Source: Cyclobacteriaceae bacterium (GTDB lineage Bacteria > Bacteroidota > Bacteroidia > Cytophagales > Cyclobacteriaceae). Taken from it: a stretch of DNA of 64,000 bases. Every line of letters starts with the position of its first letter. Position 1 is the first letter of the stretch. This document shows positions 32,724 to 42,317 of the stretch, in pieces. The notes under the pieces are model-generated. The model did not search any database. It saw only the letters and a list, made by a program, of their open reading frames with translations, and was not told the DNA's origin. The DNA lies in contig JAEUUA010000018.1 of assembly GCA_016787755.1 (NCBI GenBank), forward strand, positions 310,001-374,000, in the 5' to 3' direction. The translations under genes and the position numbers were made by a program.

Positions 32724-34028
32724 ATGCGCCAGCAATTACTAAACGAAGGAGCCAACGAACTTAGTTACGAAATTCGCGAGATCGTAAAGAAGGCCGAGCA
32801 AATAAAAAATCTTGGAAAAGAAATCTATTGGGAAAATATTGGCGACCCTATCCAAAAAAATCACAAACTCCCGGAATGGATAAAAAAAATCATTGCCGAT
32901 CTATCATTGCAAAACGAGACCTATAGTTATTGTCCAAGCAAAGGAATTTTAGATACTCGAAAATTTCTGGCCGAACAAACCAACCAATTAAACGGAGCAC
33001 AAATCACCCCCGATGATATTTGTTTCTTCAACGGCCTGGGCGATGCAATTGCCAAAGTGTATCAGTACATCACGCTTACTTCAAGAGTGATTGGCCCATC
33101 GCCTGCATACTCTACACATTCCAGTGCCGAAGCAGCACATGCCGGCCACGAGCCGCTTACCTACAAACTGGATCCCAACAATAAATGGTATCCTGACCTC
33201 GATGATCTTTATAATAAGGTAAAGTATAACCCCAATGTGGTAGGTATCTTGATTATTAATCCGGATAACCCAACAGGAATGGTGTATCCGTATGAAACAC
33301 TCAAGCGCATCGTTGAAATCGCAAAAGAGTTTAAACTCTTCTTGATCTGTGATGAAATTTATATCAACATAACTTATAACGGAGCACGCGCCTATTCATT
33401 AGCCGAAGTCATTGACGATGTTCCGGGAATTTCTATGAAAGGAATTTCAAAGGAACTTCCGTGGCCGGGTGCGCGCTGTGGCTGGATGGAATATTACAAT
33501 CGTAATAAGGATGAAGACTTCAACCGGTTTTGCCAGGCATTGGATAATGCAAAAATGATTGAAGTGTGTTCTACCAAACTTCCACAACTTGCCATTCCAA
33601 AAATTTTAGGTGACTCGCGATTCAAAACCTATCGGGAAGAAACCAATCAGAGCATTGGAAGGCGCAGTAAACTTATTGCCGATATTTTGCGCACCGTTCC
33701 TCAACTTACCTTTAATGAAACATTTGGTGCCTTTTATAATACCATCATCTTTCGCGAGGGTACATTAAATGGAAATCAGAAAATAAAAATTGAAGATGCG
33801 CGCATCAGTGCCCTTGTTGAGAAGTGGGTTGATCAAGAGATACCCTATGATAAACGGTTTGTATATTATCTCCTAGGTTCAAAAGGAGTTTGTGTAGTTC
33901 CTATCTCATCTTTCTGTTCAGAGTTGCACGGCTTTCGGGTTACACTGCTTGAAGAAAATGAAGCGAGTTTGATTAAAACTTTTACTGCTATCCGCGATGG
34001 CATACAAGAGTATCTTTCATCGAATTGA
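32724..34028 (+). CDS. Aminotransferase class I/II (PLP-dependent, AlaA-like)
   Basis: 434 residues. The PLP-binding Lys is in MKGISKELPWPGARCGW, with the preceding ligands in INPDNPTGMVYPYE (Asn) and LICDEIYINI (Asp and Tyr). An N-terminal segment YEIREIVKKAEQ matches the large-domain start of AlaA-type alanine transaminases. The specific substrate is uncertain; a role with branched-chain or alanine metabolism is suggested by the ilv operon downstream. Confidence 0.85.
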   Translation: MRQQLLNEGANELSYEIREIVKKAEQIKNLGKEIYWENIGDPIQKNHKLPEWIKKIIADLSLQNETYSYCPSKGILDTRKFLAEQTNQLNGAQITPDDICFFNGLGDAIAKVYQYITLTSRVIGPSPAYSTHSSAEAAHAGHEPLTYKLDPNNKWYPDLDDLYNKVKYNPNVVGILIINPDNPTGMVYPYETLKRIVEIAKEFKLFLICDEIYINITYNGARAYSLAEVIDDVPGISMKGISKELPWPGARCGWMEYYNRNKDEDFNRFCQALDNAKMIEVCSTKLPQLAIPKILGDSRFKTYREETNQSIGRRSKLIADILRTVPQLTFNETFGAFYNTIIFREGTLNGNQKIKIEDARISALVEKWVDQEIPYDKRFVYYLLGSKGVCVVPISSFCSELHGFRVTLLEENEASLIKTFTAIRDGIQEYLSSN

Positions 34029-34137
34029 TTTACCTAACATTCGTTAAATGAGCTACTTAAAAACTTTTTTCTTCGTTTTCGTTGAATGTCATGACAAAAT
34101 TCTCCAAACTTGTAGCGTAGCACGAGATTATAAAAGT

Positions 34138-34239
34138 ATGAACCAAGTGAAGTCAGTCATAATCAATAGCAACCTGATCCAATCGATCAGTGCGCTTGTG
34201 CTCGTTAACGTCATTATTCTCCGAAAACCGGGGCTGTGA
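34138..34239 (+). CDS. ilvL: ilv operon leader peptide
   Basis: 33 residues, 16 of them Ile, Val or Leu, with the densest run SALVLVNVIILRKPGL at the C-terminal end. It ends at TGA (34237) 22 bases before a strong hairpin with a T-run, and it precedes ilvE. Its CGGGGC (34229-34234) can pair with GCCCCG of the hairpin's left arm, as an antiterminator. When charged branched-chain tRNAs are scarce the ribosome would stall in the run and let transcription continue. The frame is open upstream to 34048, but the ATG at 34138 gives the typical leader size. Confidence 0.85.
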   Translation: MNQVKSVIINSNLIQSISALVLVNVIILRKPGL

Positions 34240-34261
34240 CGATTTTGTGAAAAAAATTGTG

Positions 34262-34295
34262 AACCGCCCCGATAACCCGGGGCGGTTTTGTTTTA
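34262..34295 (+). terminator. ilv attenuator (rho-independent terminator)
   Basis: A perfect 10-bp stem, AACCGCCCCG (34262-34271) with CGGGGCGGTT (34278-34287), loop of six bases, then TTGTTTTAT. It lies between the leader peptide and ilvE. Bases 34258-34323 around and after the hairpin share an identical layout with the sequence before leuC (43678-43745). Confidence 0.85.
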
Positions 34296-34335
34296 TAGTA
34301 ATACCTGCAAACTAACGATTGTTCTAACTTTTAAT

Positions 34336-35223
34336 ATGTACTACAACGAAAACACGATTCTCTACCTTGACGGAAAATTTGTAAAAGCAAAAGATGCAAC
34401 TACGGATATGTTCGGTCAAACCATGCACTATGGGTATGGAGCCTTTGAAGGCATCCGGGCTTATCAAACTGTGAATGGAGTAAAAATTTTTAAAGCTTAC
34501 GAACACTTTGAGCGACTAAAAAGAAGTTGCGATCTAATAGGTATTCCCTTTCAGTACGATGTAGAAGAGCTAACTCAAATTTCATATCAGATTCTTAAAA
34601 GAAACAAGTTGAAAGACGCCTACATCCGGCCACTTGTTTCTTGCGGCCCTAACATGTCTTTGTCGGCTCCAACAAGTGTATCTCTTATGATTGCTGCCTG
34701 GGACTGGGGAAATTATTTTGGAGATCAATCTCTGAAAGTATGTATCTCTACATTTCAGCGCCCTAATCCTAAGTCGGTAAGAATGGAGGCCAAAGCCTGC
34801 GGTCATTACGTAAACTCCATTATGGCAACGAATGAAGCCAAGCAACGGGGCTTCGATGAAGCGTTGATGCTGGATATGAATGGTTTTGTTGCTGAAGGTC
34901 CTGGTGCCAATTTCTTTTTTGAAAGAGAGGGTGTGCTTTACACACCTCCACTTGGAAACATTTTGCCTGGCATTACCCGCCAAACTGTTTTAGAAATTTG
35001 TAGAGAGATGGATCTACCGGTTCAAGAAAAGTTTTTCCGTCCTGAAGAATTATTTGAAGCCGACAGTGCTTTCTTCTGCGGGACAGCAGCCGAAGTCATT
35101 AATATCGATTCAGTAGAAGGACAAGCATTTAGCAAGCCTTGGAAACAATCAATGGGTGCCATTGTGCAAGAAGCCTATAAGTGTATTGTATTAGATAAGA
35201 GTTATTCATATGTAATTGTATAA
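34336..35223 (+). CDS. ilvE: Branched-chain amino acid aminotransferase
   Basis: 295 residues from the ATG at 34336; the earlier frame start at 34288 lies in the attenuator hairpin. Family blocks: MHYGYGAFEGIRAYQT, GHYVNSIMATNEAKQRGFDEALMLD (PLP region with Lys about residue 155), EGPGANFFF and ILPGITRQTVLEI. It transfers amino groups to the keto acids of Val, Leu and Ile, the last step of all three pathways. First structural gene of the ilv operon, under the attenuator. Confidence 0.95.
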   Translation: MYYNENTILYLDGKFVKAKDATTDMFGQTMHYGYGAFEGIRAYQTVNGVKIFKAYEHFERLKRSCDLIGIPFQYDVEELTQISYQILKRNKLKDAYIRPLVSCGPNMSLSAPTSVSLMIAAWDWGNYFGDQSLKVCISTFQRPNPKSVRMEAKACGHYVNSIMATNEAKQRGFDEALMLDMNGFVAEGPGANFFFEREGVLYTPPLGNILPGITRQTVLEICREMDLPVQEKFFRPEELFEADSAFFCGTAAEVINIDSVEGQAFSKPWKQSMGAIVQEAYKCIVLDKSYSYVIV

Positions 35224-35295
35224 AATAGTTGTTAGTCAATCGTTGTTGGTTATTCGAACCTAGCAACGAAGAGCGAATAACAAAGAACGAAACAA

Positions 35296-36975
35296 ATGGA
35301 ACTAAATAAATATAGCAAGACCATTACCCAAGACATGACGCTGCCAGCCTCTCAAGCCATGTTGTATGGAATTGGCTTAACAGAACAAGATTTAAAAAAA
35401 GCACAAGTAGGAATTGTTAGTACTGGCTTTGATGGCAATACCTGTAACATGCATTTGAATGCATTAGCCAGTGAAGTAAAACTAGCGGTGTGGGATCAGG
35501 AACTAGTAGGATTGATTTTTCACACCATTGGCGTGAGCGATGGTATTAGTAATGGTACTGATGGCATGCGCTATTCGCTGGTAAGCCGCGAAGTTATTGC
35601 CGACTCTATTGAAACCGTATGTGGCGCTCAATATTATGATGGATTAATTGCCGTAGTGGGATGTGATAAAAACATGCCCGGATCGTTGATGGCAATGGGG
35701 CGACTCAACCGACCAGCCATCATGGTTTATGGCGGTACGATTGCTGGTGGCCATTATAAAGGACGCGAGTTAAATATCATTTCTTCTTTTGAAGCTTTGG
35801 GTGAAAAAATTCAAGGCAAACTTTCTGAAGAAGATTTTAAAGGTATTATTCAAAACTCCTGCCCAGGTGCCGGTGCATGTGGTGGCATGTACACAGCCAA
35901 CACGATGGCCTCAGCTATTGAAGCATTAGGCATGTCATTACCCTATTCGTCTTCTAATCCAGCGCTAAGCAAAGAGAAGTCTGCGGAGTGTGCCGAAGCA
36001 GGTAAAGCCATTCGGCTCTTACTTGAAAAAGATTTGAAGCCACGTGATATCATGACCTTGAAAGCATTTGAAAATGCAATCACCATCGTGATGATTTTGG
36101 GCGGATCAACGAATGCCGTGTTGCATCTTATTGCTATGGCGAAAAGTGTGGGTGTAAAAATCACACAAGCCGATTTTCAACGCATTTCAGATAAGACTCC
36201 ACTAATTGCCGATCTGAAACCTAGCGGAAAATATTTAATGGAAGCACTTCACAAAATTGGGGGTGTTCCTTCGGTTATGAAATATTTAGTGCAAAAAGGC
36301 TATCTGCAAGGGGATTGTATTACAGTTACCGGAAAAACTATTGCCGAGAATGTTGCTTCTGCTAACGATCTTGATTTCGAAAAGCAAGATGTCATTGTTC
36401 CCATTGAAAAGCCAATTAAGAAGACAGGACATTTACAAATTCTGTACGGCAACCTTGCCGAAAAAGGATCGGTTGCAAAAATTACTGGCAAAGAAGGTGA
36501 ACGATTTAAAGGTACTGCACGTGTCTTCAATGGAGAGTTTGAATTAGTAGACGGAATTAAATCCGGAAAAATAAAAGAAGGCGATGTTGTTGTCATTCGC
36601 TATGTGGGTCCTAAAGGGGCACCGGGCATGCCTGAGATGTTAAAGCCAACCAGTCTAATCATGGGTTCTGGCCTTGGTAAAAGTGTTGCGCTCATTACGG
36701 ATGGACGATTTAGTGGTGGCTCACATGGTTTTGTTATTGGTCACATCACACCCGAAGCATTTGAGGGTGGTTTAATTGGCTTGGTAGAGGACAACGATTG
36801 GATAGAAATTGATATTAAGAAACACCAGATAACTTTATTGGTGGACGAAAAGACTTTGGCGATCAGACGGTCGCACTATAAAGCTCCTAAGCCGCGTGCT
36901 ACAAGCGGAGTTTTATATAAATATGCACAACACGTAAAAACAGCTGCTGATGGATGCGTTACTGACGAAGAGTGA
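35296..36975 (+). CDS. ilvD: Dihydroxy-acid dehydratase
   Basis: 559 residues. The iron-sulfur Cys residues lie in [20 protein letters not shown] and [20 protein letters not shown]; the metal/substrate region is [14 protein letters not shown], with a conserved Ser in the last third. It removes water from dihydroxy acids to give 2-keto acids in Val and Ile synthesis. Its last 26 bases overlap ilvB, so translation is coupled. Confidence 0.96.
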   Translation: MELNKYSKTITQDMTLPASQAMLYGIGLTEQDLKKAQVGIVSTGFDGNTCNMHLNALASEVKLAVWDQELVGLIFHTIGVSDGISNGTDGMRYSLVSREVIADSIETVCGAQYYDGLIAVVGCDKNMPGSLMAMGRLNRPAIMVYGGTIAGGHYKGRELNIISSFEALGEKIQGKLSEEDFKGIIQNSCPGAGACGGMYTANTMASAIEALGMSLPYSSSNPALSKEKSAECAEAGKAIRLLLEKDLKPRDIMTLKAFENAITIVMILGGSTNAVLHLIAMAKSVGVKITQADFQRISDKTPLIADLKPSGKYLMEALHKIGGVPSVMKYLVQKGYLQGDCITVTGKTIAENVASANDLDFEKQDVIVPIEKPIKKTGHLQILYGNLAEKGSVAKITGKEGERFKGTARVFNGEFELVDGIKSGKIKEGDVVVIRYVGPKGAPGMPEMLKPTSLIMGSGLGKSVALITDGRFSGGSHGFVIGHITPEAFEGGLIGLVEDNDWIEIDIKKHQITLLVDEKTLAIRRSHYKAPKPRATSGVLYKYAQHVKTAADGCVTDEE

Positions 36976-38698
36976 GAAAAAGGAAGCATGGCCGATAACA
37001 GAAAAGATCTCTGGATCTGAAGCGTTGTTGAGATGCCTTGTTGCCGAAAATGTAAAGACTATTTTTGGTTATCCAGGGGGCGCCATCATGCCCGTGTATG
37101 ATGCGCTCTATGATTTTGCCGATCAACTGAATCATATCTTAGTTCGTCATGAGCAAGGCGCAATACATGCTGCACAAGGTTTCGCTCGGGTTTCCGGTAG
37201 GCCGGGAATTGTATTTGCCACTTCGGGGCCGGGTGCAACCAATTTAGTTACAGGATTAGCGGATGCACTGATTGATTCAACTCCGTTAGTTTGCATCACA
37301 GGTCAGGTATTCGCTCACCTTTTAGGTACCGATGCATTTCAAGAAATTGATGTTATCAATACTACCATCCCTGTCACTAAGTGGAATGTTCAGGTAACCG
37401 AAGCAAAAGATATTGCCGGAGCAGTCGCCAAAGCATTTCATATTGCTACCACGGGAAGACCAGGACCGGTGCTTATCGATATTACCAAGAATGCGCAAAA
37501 TGAATTGTTTGAATTCGCGGAATATAAAAAATGTACAAGCATTCGCACCTATCGGCCAAAGCCAACATTAAAAGTTACTGAAGTTGAAGCTGCCGCTGAA
37601 TTGATCAATGTTGCAAAGAAGCCATACATTCTTGCGGGTCAGGGAATTTTGCTATCCAATGCATCGGAAGAACTACTTGCTTTTTCAGAAAAAACTGGAA
37701 TACCAGTGGCAAGCACTCTCTTGGGATTAGGTGCATTCCCAACGGATCATCCAAACTATGTTGGGTTCTTAGGCATGCATGGTAACTATGCTCCTAACAT
37801 TAACACCAACGAATGTGATGTACTGATTGCAGTGGGCATGCGTTTCGATGATCGTGTAACCGGAAATGTAAGTAAGTATGCAAAACAGGCTAGAGTTATT
37901 CACATTGAAATTGACAAGGCCGAAATCAACAAAATTATTAAGGCAGAAGTTGCGGTGCATGCCGATGCAAAAGAAGCATTAACATTGTTAACAACGATGG
38001 TAGAGCCATCTTCTCATAAAGATTGGATTCAAAACTTTCGTGATCTAAACCAACAAGAGTACGATAAAGTTGTTCACGCTGAATTTCATTCCTCCGGTGA
38101 ATTGAAAATGGCTGAAGCCATTAATCAACTTTCACAAAAAACTAATGGTGAAGCAATCTTGGTTACGGATGTAGGTCAACACCAAATGGTAGCTTCACGC
38201 TATTATCAATTTAAAAATCCAAGAACCAATGTAACCTCAGGAGGTGCCGGAACTATGGGCTTTGCACTGCCAGCTGCCATGGGAGCCAAACTTGCTATCC
38301 CACACAAGCAAGTAGTTGCTGTAATTGGTGATGGCGGTTATCAAATGACGGTGCAAGAACTAGGAACTATCATGCAATACAACATTCCAGTAAAGATTCT
38401 TGTGTTGAATAATAATTTTCTTGGCATGGTACGGCAGTGGCAACAATTGTTTCATGCAAAACGATATTCGTTTACCGAAATGACTAACCCCAATTTTGTA
38501 AAGATTGCCGAGGCCTATTCAATACCAGCTCGCAAAGTAGATCAGCGTGAAGACTTATCTGCAGCACTACAAGAAATGTTGGACGCTGAAACTCCTTACT
38601 TCTTAGAAGTAGTTGTTGGAAAAGAGGATAATGTGTTTCCTATGGTGCCTGCCGGAGCGGGAGTAGCAGAAGTAATTTTGGAAATACCGAAGAGGTAA
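36950..38698 (+). CDS. ilvB: Acetolactate synthase, large subunit
   Basis: 582 residues. The first ThDP domain has [13 protein letters not shown] and the active-site Glu region [20 protein letters not shown]; the middle FAD-binding domain is NVGFLG-like ([10 protein letters not shown]); the ThDP-binding motif is [29 protein letters not shown]. It joins pyruvate and pyruvate or 2-ketobutyrate to acetohydroxy acids, the committed step. The overlapping start with ilvD and the ACT-domain partner downstream complete the enzyme. Confidence 0.96.
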   Translation: MDALLTKSEKKEAWPITEKISGSEALLRCLVAENVKTIFGYPGGAIMPVYDALYDFADQLNHILVRHEQGAIHAAQGFARVSGRPGIVFATSGPGATNLVTGLADALIDSTPLVCITGQVFAHLLGTDAFQEIDVINTTIPVTKWNVQVTEAKDIAGAVAKAFHIATTGRPGPVLIDITKNAQNELFEFAEYKKCTSIRTYRPKPTLKVTEVEAAAELINVAKKPYILAGQGILLSNASEELLAFSEKTGIPVASTLLGLGAFPTDHPNYVGFLGMHGNYAPNINTNECDVLIAVGMRFDDRVTGNVSKYAKQARVIHIEIDKAEINKIIKAEVAVHADAKEALTLLTTMVEPSSHKDWIQNFRDLNQQEYDKVVHAEFHSSGELKMAEAINQLSQKTNGEAILVTDVGQHQMVASRYYQFKNPRTNVTSGGAGTMGFALPAAMGAKLAIPHKQVVAVIGDGGYQMTVQELGTIMQYNIPVKILVLNNNFLGMVRQWQQLFHAKRYSFTEMTNPNFVKIAEAYSIPARKVDQREDLSAALQEMLDAETPYFLEVVVGKEDNVFPMVPAGAGVAEVILEIPKR

Positions 38699-38709
38699 AA
38701 AGTAAATGT

Positions 38710-38734
38710 CCTTAGTTAATAGTTCTAACTAAGG
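38710..38734. other. Hairpin between ilvB and the small subunit gene
   Basis: Arms CCTTAGTTA (38710-38718) and TAACTAAGG (38726-38734) with a 7-base loop. No T-run follows, so RNA processing or stability is more likely than termination. Confidence 0.4.
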
Positions 38735-38775
38735 GGGTTTCTCAAGACTATGGACTAACGACTAAGAACCAAACT

Positions 38776-39066
38776 ATGAAGCAAGATTTTACATTAGAGA
38801 TATTGGCTGACAATAATTTCTCCATCCTAAACAGGATTGTGAATGTATTGAATCGCAGGCGTGTGCGGATAAAAAAATTAATGGCGCACGAAAACGAAGA
38901 TGACTTTCGTAAAGGCGGAGCTGTACTCCTATTACACACCACTCCCGATTTAATGGAAAAAGTAAAACATCAATTGGAAAAACTTATAGAGGTAGAATAC
39001 GCTAACTATTATAGCGGCAGTGAGCACTATCTTGAACAAAGCGAGAAAATTGTTGATATCGACTAA
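38776..39066 (+). CDS. ilvN: Acetolactate synthase small subunit (short, ACT-only)
   Basis: 96 residues consisting of one ACT domain: LEILADNNFSILNRIVNVLNRRRVRIKKLM with later strands GAVLLLHTTPDL and VEYANYYSG. It lacks the second half of full-length IlvN (about 160 residues) and is closer in size to the IlvM type. It binds the large subunit and normally confers regulation by Val or another amino acid; whether this short form gives feedback cannot be told. Confidence 0.88.
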   Translation: MKQDFTLEILADNNFSILNRIVNVLNRRRVRIKKLMAHENEDDFRKGGAVLLLHTTPDLMEKVKHQLEKLIEVEYANYYSGSEHYLEQSEKIVDID

Positions 39067-39107
39067 CACTATTATATAAATTAAACAAAGACTAAAAATT
39101 AAATAAA

Positions 39108-40178
39108 ATGGCAAAAATCAATTTTGGAGGAACCGTAGAAGAAGTCGTAACCCGCGAAGAGTTTCCAATGGAAAAAGCATTGGAGATCATGAAGAAAGAA
39201 ACGATCGCAATTATTGGATATGGCGTGCAAGGCCCCGCGCAGGCTTTGAACTTACGCGATAATGGATTTAACGTAATTGTTGGACAACGCAAAGGTTCCA
39301 AGACCTGGGACAAAGCCGTTCAACATGGTTGGGTTCCTGGCGAAACTTTATTTGAAATTGAAGAAGCTGTAAAAAAAGGAACCATCATTCAGTTTCTTCT
39401 TTCAGATGCGGGTCAGATTGCATTGTGGCCAACCATCAAACCCTATATTACAAAAGGTAAGACCTTATATTTCTCTCATGGATTTGGTATTACCTTCAAA
39501 GAGCAAACTGGAATTATCCCTTCAGCAGATATTGATGTGATCTTAGCAGCACCAAAAGGATCAGGTACTTCTGTTCGCAGATTGTTCTTGCAGGGCAAAG
39601 GTATCAATGCAAGTTATGCGGTGTTTCAAGACGCAACCGGAAATGCTAAGACAAAAGCGATTGCATTAGGTATTGGTGTTGGGGCTGGCTATTTGTTCGA
39701 GACTGATTTCAAAAAAGAAGTTTACTCTGACCTTACTGGTGAACGCGGAACGTTAATGGGAGCGATTGCCGGAATTTTTGAAGCACAGTATGAAGTACTT
39801 CGTTCCAAAGGTCATTCCCCTTCAGAAGCTTTTAACGAAACCGTTGAAGAACTCACTCAATCGCTTATGCCATTAGTGGCAGAAAATGGAATGGATTGGA
39901 TGTATGCCAACTGTTCTACTACTGCACAACGTGGTGCGCTTGATTGGAAAAAGAAATTCAAAGCAGCCACGCTTCCTGTATTCAAAGAACTTTATGAAAG
40001 TGTAGCAAGCGGAGCAGAAGCAAAACGCACAATTGAAACCTGTAGCAAACCAGACTATCGCGAAAAGCTTGCCGAAGAATTGAAAGAAGTTCGCGAAAGT
40101 GAATTATGGCAAGCAGGCGCAGCGGTTCGTGCGCTTCGTCCGGAGAAAGAGAAAGCGGAAGCAAGCATGATAAATTAG
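39108..40178 (+). CDS. ilvC: Ketol-acid reductoisomerase
   Basis: 356 residues. NADPH-binding motif is IAIIGYGVQGPAQALNLRDNG, followed by VIVGQRKGSKTW, which may set cofactor preference. The catalytic knot region has FSHGFGITF, VILAAPKGSG, DLTGERGTLMGAIAGIFEAQYE with the Mg-binding Asp/Glu, and a C-terminal helix bundle to residue 340. The extended loop and length are as in the Bacteroidetes form of IlvC. It rearranges and reduces acetohydroxy acids in Val and Ile synthesis. Confidence 0.95.
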   Translation: MAKINFGGTVEEVVTREEFPMEKALEIMKKETIAIIGYGVQGPAQALNLRDNGFNVIVGQRKGSKTWDKAVQHGWVPGETLFEIEEAVKKGTIIQFLLSDAGQIALWPTIKPYITKGKTLYFSHGFGITFKEQTGIIPSADIDVILAAPKGSGTSVRRLFLQGKGINASYAVFQDATGNAKTKAIALGIGVGAGYLFETDFKKEVYSDLTGERGTLMGAIAGIFEAQYEVLRSKGHSPSEAFNETVEELTQSLMPLVAENGMDWMYANCSTTAQRGALDWKKKFKAATLPVFKELYESVASGAEAKRTIETCSKPDYREKLAEELKEVRESELWQAGAAVRALRPEKEKAEASMIN

Positions 40179-40193
40179 TCGGCAAATGACAAC

Positions 40194-40228
40194 AAGCAGT
40201 TGGCAGTTATTACAATTGTCAACTGCTT
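40194..40228. other. Hairpin between ilvC and ilvA
   Basis: Arms AAGCAGTTG (40194-40202) and CAACTGCTT (40220-40228) with a 17-base loop. The motif GCAGTTG...CAACTGC is typical of dispersed short repeats between genes. Confidence 0.35.
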
Positions 40229-40253
40229 ATTCTCGCTTTGACGTATATAAAAA

Positions 40254-41504
40254 ATGACAACGATTCAGAAACAACATATTGACATAAACGCAGCTGCCGA
40301 AGTTCTTAAATCCGTAGTGTTAAAGACTCCTTTGCAATTTCATAAAAAACTTTCTGAGAAATTTCAAGCAGAAATATATTTGAAGCGTGAAGATTTGCAG
40401 GTTGTGCGTTCCTATAAACTTCGGGGAGCTTACAATCTTATTAACAGCCTAAGCGAAACCCAACGAAAGCGAGGGGTGGTGTGTGCCAGCGCGGGCAATC
40501 ATGCGCAAGGGGTCGCCTTGTCGTGTAAACTATTGAACATCCAAGGCGTAATCTACATGCCTGCCATTACTCCAAAACAAAAAATCACGCAAGTGAAAAT
40601 GTTTGGCGGTCAAAATATCGAAATCGTTTTAATTGGCGATACGTTCGATGAGTGTCAGGATCATGCTTTAGAATACACCCGAACCAATAAGATGGAGTTC
40701 ATTCCACCTTTTGATCACATAAAGGTTATTGAAGGGCAAGGGACCGTAGGAAAAGAAATTCTCGAGGAGCAGTCCAATTTTGATTTTGCTTTTTTACCGA
40801 TTGGAGGTGGCGGTTTATGTGCAGGCGTTGGAAGTTATTTTCAACTATATTCACCCAACACAAAAATTATTGGAGTGGAGCCACAAGGTGCACCTTCCAT
40901 GAAGGAAGCCTTGAAGCACGGGCACCCTGTAGTACTCGATAAAATCCAACGCTTTGTAGATGGTGCTTCTGTAAAAAAGGTAGGCGACCTTACCTTTAGT
41001 ATCTGTAAGGATTTTATTTCCGATATGATTCTTGTACCGGAAGGGAAAGTCAGTTCAGCCATACTTCAATTATATAATGAAGATGCAATTGTGGCCGAGC
41101 CTGCAGGAGCGTTATCGATAGCAGCCTTGGATTACTATGCTGATCAACTAAAAGGAAAAAAAGTTGTTTGCGTTTTGAGCGGTGGAAATAACGACATCGA
41201 CCGCATGCAGGAAATAAAAGAACGGTCATTATTATTCGAAGGGCTGAAGCATTATTTCATTGTTCGGTTTGCACAACGACCAGGCGCCTTAAAAGAATTT
41301 GTAAATCACATTTTAGGTCCAAACGATGACATCGTTCGGTTTGAATTTATTCAAAAACATAACAAAGAAACGGGCCCAGCCTTGATTGGTATAGAAGTTA
41401 AATCGCAGGAAGATTTCAATTCATTAATTTTTCGAATGGACAGCCACAAACTCAATTACACACTCGTAAATCAAAACGAGAATTTGTTTGAGTATTTAGT
41501 GTAG
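40254..41504 (+). CDS. ilvA: Threonine deaminase (biosynthetic)
   Basis: 416 residues. PLP-binding block KREDLQVVRSYKLRGAYN, with Lys in SYKLRGA; Gly loop GGGGLCAGVGSY; AEPAGALSIAALDYY; and SGGNNDIDRM. The C-terminal 90 residues (KHYFIVRFAQRPGALKEF) form one ACT-like domain, shorter than the two found in E. coli IlvA. It makes 2-ketobutyrate from threonine for Ile synthesis. Confidence 0.93.
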   Translation: MTTIQKQHIDINAAAEVLKSVVLKTPLQFHKKLSEKFQAEIYLKREDLQVVRSYKLRGAYNLINSLSETQRKRGVVCASAGNHAQGVALSCKLLNIQGVIYMPAITPKQKITQVKMFGGQNIEIVLIGDTFDECQDHALEYTRTNKMEFIPPFDHIKVIEGQGTVGKEILEEQSNFDFAFLPIGGGGLCAGVGSYFQLYSPNTKIIGVEPQGAPSMKEALKHGHPVVLDKIQRFVDGASVKKVGDLTFSICKDFISDMILVPEGKVSSAILQLYNEDAIVAEPAGALSIAALDYYADQLKGKKVVCVLSGGNNDIDRMQEIKERSLLFEGLKHYFIVRFAQRPGALKEFVNHILGPNDDIVRFEFIQKHNKETGPALIGIEVKSQEDFNSLIFRMDSHKLNYTLVNQNENLFEYLV

Positions 41505-41556
41505 GTGCTTATTTAAAATCACTTTTTAATTCGAATTTAGTTCATTTAAGGGATAA

Positions 41557-41588
41557 TTTGCTTAGTTCGACAGATTGTAATACATTTG
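41557..41588 (+). promoter_or_regulatory. Promoter of the toxin-antitoxin pair
   Basis: TTTG (41557-41560), a 20-base spacer and TACATTTG (41581-41588): a full match to the Bacteroidetes TTTG / TAnnTTTG pattern, 17 bases before the antitoxin ATG. Confidence 0.75.
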
Positions 41589-41598
41589 TATTACAATC
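41573..41598. promoter_or_regulatory. Palindromic operator over the -7 element
   Basis: An 11-4-11 perfect inverted repeat with half-site GATTGTAATAC and centre ATTT. It covers the TACATTTG element, as expected for autoregulation by a ribbon-helix-helix antitoxin. Confidence 0.75.
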
Positions 41599-41605
41599 AC
41601 AAAAT

Positions 41606-41854
41606 ATGCTCACTGTTAGGCTAACATCATCCGAAGAAAAAGCACTAAACGAGTACTGCGAAATTAAAGGGCTACCCAAATCGCAGGTCGTTAAAGAGGC
41701 TATTGAATTGTATTTGGTGCATCATCGTAAAAACTCAAAACCTTATGATGTTGGAGCCGATCTTTTTGGCCAGGAAGGAAGTGGAATAAAAGATAAATCA
41801 ACTACTTATAAAAAACGTGTAAAAGAGTTGCTCAATGAAAAGCATTCTCATTGA
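41606..41854 (+). CDS. Ribbon-helix-helix antitoxin (VapB-like)
   Basis: 82 residues from the ATG at 41606; the longer frame from a TTG at 41558 runs through the promoter. The N-terminal RHH fold is MLTVRLTSSEEKALNEYC...LPKSQVVKEAIELYL, a beta strand and two helices that bind the palindrome. The C-terminal tail (about 47-82) is polar and probably neutralises the PIN toxin. It overlaps the toxin gene start by 20 bases. Confidence 0.82.
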   Translation: MLTVRLTSSEEKALNEYCEIKGLPKSQVVKEAIELYLVHHRKNSKPYDVGADLFGQEGSGIKDKSTTYKKRVKELLNEKHSH

Positions 41855-42248
41855 TGCGGGGCCGTTGATTGCACTCTTTGATAAGAGTGATTCCTACCAT
41901 AATCAATCTGTTGAATTCTTAAAAAACTACAAAGGTTCGTTACTAACAACGTGGCCAGTGATAACGGAAACATCACATATGCTGGGTTTCAGCGTCCGCA
42001 CACAAATTGCTTTATTGCAGTGGATAAACCGAGGCGGTCTTCATCTTGCCGAAATTGAATTTTCATCGGTCTCCCGATTAATCGAGTTGTGCAATAAATT
42101 TGGAGATGTGCCTATGGATCTAGCCGATGCCACCCTAATTGTTGCCGCTGAAGAACATAACATTAAGGAAATAGCAACTATAGATTCTGATTTTTATATT
42201 TATCGGGATGTTCGCAAACGTTATCTAAAGAATATTTTCATTAAATAG
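41835..42248 (+). CDS. PIN-domain toxin (VapC-like ribonuclease)
   Basis: 137 residues. Acidic catalytic residues expected of PIN domains are visible: ILIDAGPLIALFD (Asp 7), WPVITETSHML (Glu), PMDLADATLIVAAEE (Asp pair) and TIDSDF (Asp). It probably cleaves RNA when freed from the antitoxin. Position between the two branched-chain operons may be chance. Confidence 0.85.
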   Translation: MKSILIDAGPLIALFDKSDSYHNQSVEFLKNYKGSLLTTWPVITETSHMLGFSVRTQIALLQWINRGGLHLAEIEFSSVSRLIELCNKFGDVPMDLADATLIVAAEEHNIKEIATIDSDFYIYRDVRKRYLKNIFIK

Positions 42249-42317
42249 AGAACAAGCCTTCAACTTACTATTTTAAAAGGCTATCTTAATGGCAAAGATT
42301 AAGTTAATAAAATTCTT

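Noticed and set aside
34048..34137. N-terminal extension of the ilv leader ORF
   Set aside because: Not rich in branched-chain residues; the internal ATG gives a leader of typical size.
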